From CAJFUR01 sp904420575 (GTDB taxonomy: Bacteria > Actinomycetota > Coriobacteriia > Coriobacteriales > Eggerthellaceae): a stretch of 64,000 bases of DNA. The stretch lies in NCBI GenBank assembly GCA_965119745.1, contig OZ221973.1, positions 434,001-498,000 of the forward strand, written 5' to 3'. Positions 16,342 to 24,744 of this stretch are shown here, piece by piece. Below the pieces are notes generated by a model. It was not told the DNA's origin. It saw only the letters and a list, made by a program, of their open reading frames with translations, and did not search any database. Position 1 is the stretch's first letter. Every line of letters begins with the position of its first letter. The position numbers were made by a program, and so were the translations under genes.

Positions 16342-17433
16342 CTATTCGCGCGCTTTCGCCTGCTTCCAAAGAGCTTCCATCTCGGCCATGGCCAGGTCTT
16401 CCACCGCGCGGCCCTGCGCTTCTGCCGCGCCTTCGATGAACGACCAGCGTTCGCGGAACTTCGCGGTACTGGCACGCAGCGCGCTTTCGGCGTCCACGCC
16501 CATGCGACGCGCGACGTTCGTCAACGCGAACAGCACGTCGCCGAGCTCCATCTCGACGGCGGCAGCCAAACCGGACGTGACCGACGACGCCGAAGCCGCA
16601 TCTCCCTCGGTTCCGGCAGTCGCGCCGCGAGACGCCGATGCGGCGGCATCGTCCTTCACCAGCTTCCCGTCGGGCGTCTTCGGCGCGGCGGCATACGCTT
16701 CGTGCAGCTCGGCCACCTCTTCGGCCACCTTGCTCCACACGTCATCGAGCGTGTCCCATTCGAATCCCACAGCCGCCGCCTTGCGCGACACCTTCTGCGC
16801 TTCCATGAGCGCCGGGAAGCTGCGCGGCACGCCATCGAGCAAGCCGGCCTGCCGGGCCTGCGTCCCCGACCCTTCGTCCGCTCCTTCGGAAGTCCTTTCG
16901 CCTGTTCCTTCGGCGCTGCGCCTCTCGGCAAGCTTCACCTGGTCCCACAGGCCCAGCACGTCGTTGGCGTTTTCCGCCGTGGCCTCCCCGAACACATGGG
17001 GATGGCGGCGGACCATCTTGGCGTTCACGTCCGCGCACACGTCGTCGATGGTGAACTCGCCCGCATCGGACGCTATCTGGCTTTGCAGGACCACCTGCAG
17101 CAGCACGTCGCCCAATTCCTCGCGCAGATGGGGCACGTCGGCGGATTCGATGGCGTCCATGGCCTCGTAGGCTTCCTCGATCATGTTGTGCGCAATGCTC
17201 GCATGCGTCTGCTCGCGATCCCACGGACAGCCATCAGGCGCACGCAATGCGGCAATGGTGGCGACGAACTGGTCGAATGCGGGATGCTCCACCGGATGTT
17301 CGAGCAGGTGCCGGGCCATGCGAGAGGCGTGGCCGGCCGTGGCGCTTGGCGCAGCAGTCGCCGGGACGTCCGGAGCGACGTCCGGGGAGGCGGGTTGCGG
17401 GGCGGCGCTTGGCGTGGCGGGATTCTCGTTCAT
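16342..17433 (-). CDS. mazG: Nucleoside triphosphate pyrophosphohydrolase
   Basis: The start at 17433 follows AAAGGAC; the longer frame upstream has no Shine-Dalgarno. The 363-residue protein has the MazG landmark GCPWDREQTHASIAHNMIEE, with the EExxE metal-binding acidic residues in NMIEEAYEAMDAIES, and a second MazG-like repeat later (ELGDVLFALTNVARRMG). It hydrolyses NTPs to NMP and pyrophosphate as a housecleaning enzyme. It is about 100 residues longer than E. coli MazG. The excess lies in an Ala/Pro-rich N-terminal tail, a Gly/Glu-rich insert near 195-215 and an Ala/Ser-rich insert near 275-305. Confidence 0.92.
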   Translation of the reverse strand: MNENPATPSAAPQPASPDVAPDVPATAAPSATAGHASRMARHLLEHPVEHPAFDQFVATIAALRAPDGCPWDREQTHASIAHNMIEEAYEAMDAIESADVPHLREELGDVLLQVVLQSQIASDAGEFTIDDVCADVNAKMVRRHPHVFGEATAENANDVLGLWDQVKLAERRSAEGTGERTSEGADEGSGTQARQAGLLDGVPRSFPALMEAQKVSRKAAAVGFEWDTLDDVWSKVAEEVAELHEAYAAAPKTPDGKLVKDDAAASASRGATAGTEGDAASASSVTSGLAAAVEMELGDVLFALTNVARRMGVDAESALRASTAKFRERWSFIEGAAEAQGRAVEDLAMAEMEALWKQAKARE

Positions 17434-17529
17434 GGCGGTCCTTTCGTCGTTTGCACAACGGAAGTATACCGCCCTTCCGCCTCGTGGTATGCTGCAAAGC
17501 GCTGGCTGTCCCACGAGAAGAGAGGAAAC

Positions 17530-17976
17530 ATGGCCCGCACCGATCCGCATCGCATGCCCCGAGCAGCCGCCATCGCCACGAGGGTGGCGTTCGCGCTCGT
17601 GTTCGCGATCAACGTGCAGTGCGCGCTGTCGTTCGTGCTGTGGCCGGACGCGTACGCGGTGTCATACGAGCTCTCCGGCGTGCCGGGCGCGGCCGCCGTG
17701 CAGGGGCTGGGCGTCGCCTTCCTCATGTGGAACGCCACGTATCCTGCCGTCATCGTCAGCCCGCGGCGCTTTCGCGCGCTGGGCGTCGTGGTCATCGTGC
17801 AGCAATTCGTCGGGCTGGTGGGAGAAACGTGGATCCTCGCGACGTTGCCCGCCGGCCATGCCCTGCTTTCAGCCAGCATAGAGCGCTTCATCGCCTTCGA
17901 CGCCTTGGGCCTCGTGCTCATGGCCGTCTCGTTCGGCTGGCTGGCGGCGAGCGACCGCCGTTTCGGCAAGGCCTGA
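17530..17976 (+). CDS. Small four-helix membrane protein, unknown function
   Basis: The 148-residue protein has a short basic N-terminus and four hydrophobic segments (AFALVFAINVQCALSFVLWP is the first). GGAAAC precedes the ATG at 17530. It is divergent from mazG across 96 bases. I do not recognise a named family; it resembles small DoxX-like or DUF-type integral membrane proteins in size and topology only. Confidence 0.7.
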   Translation: MARTDPHRMPRAAAIATRVAFALVFAINVQCALSFVLWPDAYAVSYELSGVPGAAAVQGLGVAFLMWNATYPAVIVSPRRFRALGVVVIVQQFVGLVGETWILATLPAGHALLSASIERFIAFDALGLVLMAVSFGWLAASDRRFGKA

Positions 17977-18109
17977 CCCCGTCCACCGGGTCGAGGCGGC
18001 GCAAGCGCCAGCGACCCGGCAGCCCCCCTTTTTTCTTGCCGATGCGCGCGCGGCCTTGCGCGCCTCCCCTGGGCGGCTTCACCTGCTCGTGCTCGCACGC
18101 CTGTGCGTT

Positions 18110-18164
18110 CCTGCGCCCGCAGCCTTGCGCCCGCAACCTTGCGCCTGTGGCCTTGCGCCCGCGT
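18110..18164. repeat. Imperfect 14-bp tandem repeat, about four copies
   Basis: The unit CCTTGCGCCCGCAA starts at 18123, 18137 and 18151, with a degenerate copy at 18110. It lies in the 271-base gap (17977-18247) between the small membrane protein and the ferritin/VIT gene. Nothing else recognisable is in the gap apart from a good ribosome-binding site AAGGAG at its end. Confidence 0.7.
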
Positions 18165-18247
18165 TCACGGCTGCTGACCTGCCGAGGCGTTTCCGCTATA
18201 CTGAGCAGTCGCACCCGATTTGCGACCACTTCACCAAGGAGCACACC

Positions 18248-19279
18248 ATGCCATCAGAGGCGCCCTCGTCCAAACCCGACATGCACGCCACGTCGAACGG
18301 CGCCCCGGCCACCACCGGCAACGCGGCCACCGCCGAACGCGCGGCCGACGACGCGGCCGCCTGCCCCACGCCTGCGTCGGCAGACACGGCCGCCATGGCG
18401 CCCATGCAGCTTTCGGACGCCGCGCTCGAGCAGATACTCGCCTTCCAGCAGAACGAGGTCACGGAGGCGGAAGTATACCGCCGCATCGCCGAACGCACGA
18501 AGGACGAGGCGAACCGCACCACGCTGCTGTGCATAGCCGACGAAGAAGCGCACCACGCACAGATATGGGAACGCTACACCGGGCGCTGCCTGCTGCCCCA
18601 GCGCGGCAAGGTGCGCCGCTACGCGCTCATCGCGCGCGTGTTCGGCTTCACGTTCGCCGTCAAGCTCATGGAGAGGGGCGAGGCGAACGCACAGCTTTCC
18701 TACGAGGCGCTGGCCCGCGAAGTCCCCGAAGCCCTGGCCATCCGCGAAGACGAGGAGGCGCATGAGGCGGCGCTGCTCGACATGCTGGACGAGGAGCGGC
18801 TGGCCTACGTGGGCAGCATGGTGCTGGGCATGAACGACGCCATGGTGGAGATGACGGGCACGTTGGCAGGCCTGACGCTGGCCATGCAGAACACGCAGCT
18901 GATCGCGCTATCCGGCCTGATCACCGGCATAGCGGCGACGCTTTCCATGGCATCGAGCGAGTTTCTTTCCTCCAAGAGCGAAGGCAGGCCGGACGCGCTG
19001 AAATCGGCCACGTACACCGGCGTGGCGTACCTGGTGACCGTGGCGCTGCTCATCCTGCCCTACCTGCTGTTCGACGCGTCGCACTACCTGTGGGCGCTCG
19101 GCACCATGATACTCATCGTGCTGGCCATCCTGGTGGTGTTCAACTACTACCTCTCGGTAGCGCAGGACCTGTCGTTCAAGAAACGCTTCGGGCAGATGGC
19201 GGGCATCAGCCTGGGCGTGGCGGCGCTGTCGTTCGTCATCGGCATCCTGGTGAAGCAGTTCTTGGGCGTGGACATCTAG
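18248..19279 (+). CDS. Ferritin-like/VIT1-CCC1 metal transporter fusion
   Basis: The start at 18248 follows AAGGAG; the protein has 343 residues. Residues 1-55 are a low-complexity Ala/Thr/Pro tail. Residues about 60-170 form a rubrerythrin-like four-helix domain with metal-ligand patterns (QNEVTEAEVYRRIAE, DEEAHHAQIWERY, EDEEAHEAALLDML). Residues about 180-343 are a VIT1/CCC1 channel of five helices (GMNDAMVEMTGTLAGLTLAM, SMASSEFLSSKSEG). The family moves iron or manganese out of the cytoplasm, and the ferritin-like domain is thought to sense or oxidise the metal. It probably protects against metal overload. Confidence 0.9.
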   Translation: MPSEAPSSKPDMHATSNGAPATTGNAATAERAADDAAACPTPASADTAAMAPMQLSDAALEQILAFQQNEVTEAEVYRRIAERTKDEANRTTLLCIADEEAHHAQIWERYTGRCLLPQRGKVRRYALIARVFGFTFAVKLMERGEANAQLSYEALAREVPEALAIREDEEAHEAALLDMLDEERLAYVGSMVLGMNDAMVEMTGTLAGLTLAMQNTQLIALSGLITGIAATLSMASSEFLSSKSEGRPDALKSATYTGVAYLVTVALLILPYLLFDASHYLWALGTMILIVLAILVVFNYYLSVAQDLSFKKRFGQMAGISLGVAALSFVIGILVKQFLGVDI

Positions 19280-19307
19280 GCCCGGTCGGCGAAAGGAAGG
19301 AACGGGC

Positions 19308-19979
19308 ATGATCGACCCCTGCACGGCGGCGTTGCTGCAGATAGACATGCAACATGGGTTCATCGACGCGGATTCGCCCCTGTGCGTGGCGGGCGCGGCG
19401 GCCACGGTCCCCGCCTGCGCTGCGGCGCTTCGTCGGGCGCGCGAGCTGGGCATGCCCGTGTTCCACGTGGTGCGCGACTACGCACCTGACGGCAGCGACG
19501 TGGAAGCCGTGCGCTACGGCGCGTGGGCTGCGGGCGGAAAGCCGGTCTCACGTGGGTGCGCCGACGCGCGCTCGGTGGAAGAGCCCGCAGAACTGGCTCC
19601 CGCTCCCGGCGACCGCGTGCTGACGAAACCGCGTTTCTCAGCGTTCTTCGGTACCGGGCTCGACCTGGCGCTGCGCCGTTTGGGCGTGCGCACGGTGGTG
19701 CTCACCGGCACCACGACGCCGAACTGCATCCGCTCCACCGGCTTCGACGCGCTGTCGCTGGGCTACAACGTGGTGGTGGTGGAAGACTGCACGTCGTCGC
19801 GCACGCCCGAGGTGCAGGCGGCGAACATCGCAGACATGGCGCACATCGGCACGCAGGTCATCTCGTGCGCGCAGTTCTGCGATCGTGGGCTTGCGGACGT
19901 GCGGGACGTGGAAGCCGAGGTGGCGGACGCCGTCGCACAGGGGGCCGCAAGCGCGGTGGGCACGGTGAGCGCGCAATGA
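19308..19979 (+). CDS. Isochorismatase-family cysteine hydrolase
   Basis: This 223-residue protein has the family fold with a recognisable catalytic triad: Asp13 (LLQIDMQHGF), Lys107 (VLTKPRFSAF) and Cys140 (TGTTTPNCIRST). Homologues hydrolyse nicotinamide, isochorismate, N-carbamoyl compounds or similar amides. GAAAGGAAGG precedes the start. The stop overlaps the start of the next gene by four bases (ATGA), so the two are translationally coupled. The substrate is unknown; the PNC motif also occurs in nicotinamidase-like enzymes, but the metal-site residues are not obvious. Confidence 0.88.
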   Translation: MIDPCTAALLQIDMQHGFIDADSPLCVAGAAATVPACAAALRRARELGMPVFHVVRDYAPDGSDVEAVRYGAWAAGGKPVSRGCADARSVEEPAELAPAPGDRVLTKPRFSAFFGTGLDLALRRLGVRTVVLTGTTTPNCIRSTGFDALSLGYNVVVVEDCTSSRTPEVQAANIADMAHIGTQVISCAQFCDRGLADVRDVEAEVADAVAQGAASAVGTVSAQ

Positions 19980-20797
19980 TCGTGCGGGTGGAGTCGCTGG
20001 ACGACCCGCGGCTCGACGCGTATGCGCGGCTGACCGAAGTGCAGCTACGCAGCAAGCTCGAACCCGCGCAGGGGATCTTCATCGCCGAGTCCGACAAGGT
20101 GGTGAAGCGCGCACTCGCCGGCGGGATGGAACCACTGTCGCTGCTCATGGAAGAGAAGTGGCTGCCCGTCATGCAGCCCGTCATCGACGACATGGCGCGG
20201 CGTTTCCCCGATGCGCCTGCGTTCGTGGCCCCCGAAGGCGAACTGCGCAAGCTGACCGGCTACGAGCTGACGCGCGGGGCTTTGGGCGCGTTCCGCCGCC
20301 CGCCTTTGCCCACCGTCGCCGACGTGTGCGCCGGCGCGCGCCGCGTCGCGGTGCTCGAGGACATCACGAACCACACGAACGTCGGCGCCATCTTCCGCTC
20401 CGCCGCGGCGCTGGGCCTCGACGCCGTGCTGGTCACGCCCGCCTGCTACGACCCCCTGTACCGCCGCGCCGTGCGCGTGTCCATGGGCACCGTGTTCCAG
20501 ATCCCTTGGACGCGCATCGAGGGATCCTGGCCGCACGACGGCATTTCCTTGCTGCACGACCTGGGATTCAAGCTGGCTGCAATGGCGCTTTCGGACGAAT
20601 CCCTTGCGCTTGACGACCCGCGCCTTGCCGCCGAGGACCGCCTCGCAATCGTGCTGGGCACCGAAGGCGACGGCCTTGCGCCCGCTACCATCGCGCAGTG
20701 CGACTACACCGTGCGCATCCCCATGCATCACGGCGTCGATTCCCTGAACGTGGCCGCCGCCAGCGCCGTGGCGTTCTGGGAACTGAGGGTGTGCTGA
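19976..20797 (+). CDS. TrmH/SpoU-family RNA 2'-O-methyltransferase
   Basis: The ATG at 19976 overlaps the hydrolase stop, giving a 273-residue protein. An N-terminal substrate-binding domain (residues 1-100) is followed by a SPOUT domain with motif 1 LEDITNHTNVGAIFRSAAALG, motif 2 IVLGTEGDGL and motif 3 IPMHHGVDSLNVAAASAVAFWE (start and end residues only are conserved landmarks; the NVAAA segment is the S-adenosylmethionine knot). It should methylate a ribose in tRNA or rRNA. The exact site is unknown. Confidence 0.9.
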   Translation: MIVRVESLDDPRLDAYARLTEVQLRSKLEPAQGIFIAESDKVVKRALAGGMEPLSLLMEEKWLPVMQPVIDDMARRFPDAPAFVAPEGELRKLTGYELTRGALGAFRRPPLPTVADVCAGARRVAVLEDITNHTNVGAIFRSAAALGLDAVLVTPACYDPLYRRAVRVSMGTVFQIPWTRIEGSWPHDGISLLHDLGFKLAAMALSDESLALDDPRLAAEDRLAIVLGTEGDGLAPATIAQCDYTVRIPMHHGVDSLNVAAASAVAFWELRVC

Positions 20798-20843
20798 ATG
20801 AGGTGAAATTGCAAACAGTGCTTACTTTATGGTCATAAATGGG

Positions 20844-20849
20844 TATAAT
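20844..20849 (+). promoter_or_regulatory. Consensus -10 element placed for a leaderless abiE transcript
   Basis: A perfect TATAAT at 20844-20849 stands six bases before the ATG at 20856. Transcription starting seven bases after the hexamer would begin at the A of the ATG itself. No Shine-Dalgarno is visible before that ATG. The -35 region (around 20821-20826) is poor. Confidence 0.6.
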
Positions 20850-20855
20850 CTAAGC

Positions 20856-21815
20856 ATGAAAACGTCTCGCAACATATCCGAACTCGAACTTCTGGCCGCA
20901 TCTCAATGGGGGCTCTTTACCGCCGCCCAGGCGGTTCAGATGGGAGTGAGTCGCAAGCAGCTATCCCGCATGGTTGGCGATGGGCGCATTCTTTTCGAAT
21001 CCTATGGAGTCTACCGCTTCGCGTCCAGCACCGGATCGCAATTCTCAGATGTAAAGGCAGCGTGGCTTTCCGTCTATCCTCAAGAAACCGCATACGAAAG
21101 GATCAGAAAGAGGCCGTTCGACGCCGTCGTTGCCGGCAGAACGGCCGCAGTGCTGCACGGCGCAGGCGACTTCTATCCTTCCCCCTTCGTATTCGCCACC
21201 CCAAAAAGGCGACAGACGGCACGCGAAGATATGGAATTCCATACCTGGACGATTTCCGAAAAAGACGTTGATTTCCTTGATGGCCTGCCGACGACCTCGC
21301 CAGAAAGAACCACGGCCGACCTGATAAGGCTTGGCGAAGATCCGAGCCTCGTGGACAATTTCGTGCGCCGAATCCACCAAAGGGGAGGCTCCATGGACGG
21401 CACCCGCCTCGCCCTGCTCCTGAATCCTCTCGCAGAACGCAACGGGTACAAAAGGAATGACGGCCAGGCTTTCGCAAACGACCTGCTCGCGCGAAACGCT
21501 TCTGCAACCCAGCTCGCAAAGGGAACGAAAGCGATAGCCCAGGCCATTATACCCCTGGCGAAAAAGAACCTCGAAGTGGCAGAGCGTCCTATCGACGACC
21601 GGCTTGCCGCAATCCAAGAGGAAGCCAGGAGAATCCTAGCCGATTCCGGACTGACGAAAACCCAAGAAGCAACGGCGGCCGCTTTGAAAAACCCGAGAAT
21701 CGCAGAGGCGCAAGCAACGGCAAAGGCCGTTATGGAAAACGAGGCCCTGCACGCTCTTGCTGCCTCGTACATGCAAGGCAAGGACGAGAGGGATGAACGC
21801 GATGGCAAGATATAG
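20856..21815 (+). CDS. abiEi: AbiEi-type antitoxin of a type IV toxin-antitoxin pair
   Basis: This 319-residue protein has an N-terminal winged-helix antitoxin domain (LLAASQWGLFTAAQAVQMGVSRKQLSRMV) and a long C-terminal part typical of the AbiEi family. The antitoxin represses its own operon and blocks toxicity of the partner nucleotidyltransferase without direct binding. The start at 20856 is preferred over an in-frame ATG at 20829, because a perfect -10 lies between them. It overlaps the toxin gene by 14 bases. The pair can provide abortive phage resistance. Codon and base composition is clearly less GC-rich than in neighbours, indicating recent horizontal gain. Confidence 0.85.
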   Translation: MKTSRNISELELLAASQWGLFTAAQAVQMGVSRKQLSRMVGDGRILFESYGVYRFASSTGSQFSDVKAAWLSVYPQETAYERIRKRPFDAVVAGRTAAVLHGAGDFYPSPFVFATPKRRQTAREDMEFHTWTISEKDVDFLDGLPTTSPERTTADLIRLGEDPSLVDNFVRRIHQRGGSMDGTRLALLLNPLAERNGYKRNDGQAFANDLLARNASATQLAKGTKAIAQAIIPLAKKNLEVAERPIDDRLAAIQEEARRILADSGLTKTQEATAAALKNPRIAEAQATAKAVMENEALHALAASYMQGKDERDERDGKI

Positions 21816-22707
21816 GACAGCAGAAGCGCTCGGTATGGCCGTGAAGTCCGCTGCAAGGAAATCGCCCCTGGATACCAGCATGGCCATTCGTGGATTCTAT
21901 TATGACCGGTTCCTTTGCCGCGTGTTCAGCGAAGACGAGCCGGCCTTCATTCTCAAAGGCGGGCAAGGAATGCTCGCCAGAACGACAAGTGCCCGTTCCA
22001 CTACAGACGTCGATCTTTTGTATCGAAAAACCGATATCAACGAAGCGGTAGAGCGACTGAAGCGCATAGCCGCGATCGAACTCGGCGATTACATGGAATT
22101 CCGCTTCAAAAGCATCGCTCCTATTGCTGAAGCCCAAGAATACCGCGAAGGTTTCCGGATCACGTTTGAAGCTGTTCTCGGCGTCCGCAAAGTTGATGAC
22201 GTTTCCGTCGATCTTGTGACCGACAGAGTAGCCTGCGAAAACCCCGACGTCATCGCATCCGAAAGTCGTTTGGACATCGAAGGCCTCGCCACCTTTGACT
22301 ATCTGGTCTATCCCGTGGAATACATGATCGTCGATAAAATCTGCGCCACGATGGGAGGCTATGCGGACGGCTCCCCCTCTTCTCGCGTGAAGGACCTGGT
22401 CGATCTCGTTACGATTCTCAGCACGCAAACGTTCGAATCAACCGTTCTCGCCAAAAAGCTTGTCGAAGAGTTCACCTTCGTACGCAAACTCGGCGAATAC
22501 ACAAGGTTCAAGGTGCCCGCACTTTGGTTAGAGCAATATACCACCAACTACCAAAAGCTGGCGCGCAAGGTGCATCTTGTCCAACGGTTCGAATCCATTG
22601 GAGAAGCCGAAGAACTGGTCCAGGCCTGTTTGGCAGAAGCCTTGACCATCGGCGAAAGCACATGGAACCCCGAGAAGCTTATCTGGGTTTCCCAGGAAGG
22701 GCGCTGA
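21802..22707 (+). CDS. abiEii: AbiEii-type nucleotidyltransferase toxin
   Basis: The preferred start is ATG 21802, with GAGAGGG nine bases upstream; ATG 21793 is an alternative. The 301-residue protein has the DNA polymerase beta-like nucleotidyltransferase core FILKGGQGMLARTTSARSTT followed by DVDLLY, where the GG and the DxD aspartates are the catalytic signature. Later, KICATMGGYADGSPSSRVKD matches the family. AbiEii uses nucleotides to block growth, probably by modifying tRNA. It is coupled to the antitoxin gene by overlap. As with the antitoxin, the lower GC content suggests acquisition by transfer. Confidence 0.87.
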   Translation: MARYRTAEALGMAVKSAARKSPLDTSMAIRGFYYDRFLCRVFSEDEPAFILKGGQGMLARTTSARSTTDVDLLYRKTDINEAVERLKRIAAIELGDYMEFRFKSIAPIAEAQEYREGFRITFEAVLGVRKVDDVSVDLVTDRVACENPDVIASESRLDIEGLATFDYLVYPVEYMIVDKICATMGGYADGSPSSRVKDLVDLVTILSTQTFESTVLAKKLVEEFTFVRKLGEYTRFKVPALWLEQYTTNYQKLARKVHLVQRFESIGEAEELVQACLAEALTIGESTWNPEKLIWVSQEGR

Positions 22708-22757
22708 ATCCCCTCTACAAATTCGCGGAGCAAGCTGCACGTGCCCACCACCTGGTT

Positions 22758-24557
22758 CTACAGATCGTCGTCGCTGGGGTGGCCGGTGTGGTTGACGTTG
22801 GTGGCGAGCGGATTTTCCTTCAGCAAGGCCATAATGACGGCGCCCACCAGCAGAAGCGGCACGATGTAGAGGAACAGCGGCACCAGCGCGTCGCTGTACG
22901 ACGACGTGATGATGGAACGCGCCGGTTCCTCCAGGTGCTGCACGAAGTTGGGCGTGATGTCGTTCATGTTGATGTTGTCCACCTTCGGCAGCCGCGCCAG
23001 CAAGTCGGCCGAGAGGCGCGACGTGAACAGCGCACCCACCAGCGACGCTCCCAAGGTGGACCCGATCTGCCGGAAGAAGTTATTGGCCGCCGTGGCCGTG
23101 CCCACGATGCGGTGCGGGAATTCGTTCTGCACCACCAGCACCAATATCTGCTGGCCCAACCCGATGCCGAAACCCAGGACGAACAGGAACACGCCCGTCA
23201 CCAGAAGCGGCGTTCCCACGGCCATGCGCGACAGCAGCAAAAACGCCACGGCCATGACCAGGCAGCACGCGATGGGCATCCACTTGTAGCGGCCGGTCTT
23301 CGTGGCCAAAAAGCCCGTCCCGATGGCCGTTATCATGACGCCCGCCATCATGGGCACCGTCATGAGCCCTGCCTGCTCGGGCGAAAGCTGGTCCACTATC
23401 TGAAAATACGTGGGCAGATACGACATGGTGCCCATCATGCCCAGCATGATGATGAGGCCGGTGGTGGTGCACAGCACGAAGTTCTTGTTCTTGAACAGCA
23501 AAAGGGGGATGATGGGCTCCTTCGCGCGCCGCTCTACCTGCACGAACACCAAGGCCGCCACGATGCACAGCACGAACAGCCCGATGATCTGGAACGAATC
23601 CCAGGCGTACAGCGTGCCGCCCCAGGCGGTGGCCAGCACGAGCGAGCCCACGGAAATGGCCATGGACATCATGCCGCCCACGTCGATGGGCGGACGGTTC
23701 TCGCGGCGCACCGGTTTCGTGAGAAAGAACATGACGGCGGCAATGGCCAGAAGCGCCAGCGGCACGTTGAACGCAAACAGCCAACGCCATCCCGTCACCT
23801 GCACGAACCAGCCGCCCAGAAGCGGCCCCACGACGGTGGCCAGCGCGAACACGGAGCCGATGACGCCCATGTACTTGCCTCGCTGGCGCGGCGGGATGAC
23901 GTCGGCGATGGTGGCCTGCGACAGGATGATGAGCCCGCCGCCGCCCAAGCCCTCCACGGCGCGGCCCAAGATGAGCAACTCCATGCTGGTGGCAAAGCCG
24001 CACACGGCCGATCCCACGATGAAGACCGACAGGGCGATAACCAGCAGATACTTGCGCCCGAACAGGTCGCCCAGCTTGCCGTAGATGGGCATCATGACGG
24101 TGGCGGCCAGAATGTAGGCCGTGGTGACCCACTGCATGTGGTCCACGCCGCCCAGGTCGCCCACGATGGTGGGCAGCGCCGTGGCCGTCACGGTTTCGGA
24201 AAGGGAGCTCACGAACATGGCCAGCAACAGGCCGGCGAAGATGGCGTAGATCTGCCGCTTACGGGAAGGCGTGGGATGGTCGTCGGGCACGCTGCCCTGC
24301 TGCGCCGAGGCGTCTGCGAGTTGCCGCGCCCGCTGCGCCGCCAAGCGCTCTTCCGCATCCGTGGGTGCGGGCGCGGAAGCCTGCGCGCCTGGCTGCACGG
24401 ATGCCTGCGCGGCTGCTCGGGTGCGTGCCTGAGCGCCTCCTTGGGCGGGCGCCTGCGCGTCCGCTCTGCCTGCCGCCTGCTTCTGCCGAGGCTCGTCCGC
24501 CTCGTGCACGCGCGCCGCGTCGGCGGCCGCCTTCGCCGTCCTGTCTATGCCGTCCAT
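22758..24557 (-). CDS. EmrB/QacA-type multidrug MFS exporter
   Basis: The 599-residue protein carries about fourteen membrane helices from residue 85 on, as in the DHA2 drug:proton antiporters. Landmarks are ATALPTIVGDLGGVDHMQW, the loop 2-3 motif GKLGDLFGRKYLL, and motif C-like GPLLGGWFVQ. An unusual N-terminal tail of about 85 residues, rich in Ala, Gln and Arg, precedes the first helix. Its start codon and ribosome-binding site lie inside a 12-base inverted repeat (24555-24616), suggesting translational control. It probably exports hydrophobic toxic compounds; the ligand is unknown. Confidence 0.9.
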   Translation of the reverse strand: MDGIDRTAKAAADAARVHEADEPRQKQAAGRADAQAPAQGGAQARTRAAAQASVQPGAQASAPAPTDAEERLAAQRARQLADASAQQGSVPDDHPTPSRKRQIYAIFAGLLLAMFVSSLSETVTATALPTIVGDLGGVDHMQWVTTAYILAATVMMPIYGKLGDLFGRKYLLVIALSVFIVGSAVCGFATSMELLILGRAVEGLGGGGLIILSQATIADVIPPRQRGKYMGVIGSVFALATVVGPLLGGWFVQVTGWRWLFAFNVPLALLAIAAVMFFLTKPVRRENRPPIDVGGMMSMAISVGSLVLATAWGGTLYAWDSFQIIGLFVLCIVAALVFVQVERRAKEPIIPLLLFKNKNFVLCTTTGLIIMLGMMGTMSYLPTYFQIVDQLSPEQAGLMTVPMMAGVMITAIGTGFLATKTGRYKWMPIACCLVMAVAFLLLSRMAVGTPLLVTGVFLFVLGFGIGLGQQILVLVVQNEFPHRIVGTATAANNFFRQIGSTLGASLVGALFTSRLSADLLARLPKVDNINMNDITPNFVQHLEEPARSIITSSYSDALVPLFLYIVPLLLVGAVIMALLKENPLATNVNHTGHPSDDDL

Positions 24558-24616
24558 GCCGCTCCTTCCTTAAGTCCCTTGCCAGTATCGGCAATGGGAC
24601 CCACAGGAGCGGCATG
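24555..24616 (-). promoter_or_regulatory. Nested inverted repeat that masks the exporter's start site
   Basis: On the leftward transcript, CATGCCGCTCCT (complement of 24605-24616) pairs perfectly with AGGAGCGGCATG (complement of 24555-24566). The second arm contains both the Shine-Dalgarno AGGAG and the start ATG. An inner hairpin, GTCCC+TTGCC with GGCAA+GGGAC (24074-style arms at 24574-24583 and 24590-24600), stacks in the loop. The structure could repress translation until opened, or serve as a DNA operator for a dimeric repressor. Confidence 0.6.
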
Positions 24617-24744
24617 GGCAGCCGGATGGAAAGAGGAATGTCAGCCCTCCGCGATCATCCCGTCAGGATGCCCGCGCGCTGCGCCGCAGCGGCGCGGTGC
24701 GGCAGACGGCGGGCACGGCGTTTTCTTGCCCGCGCGCCGCGCCG

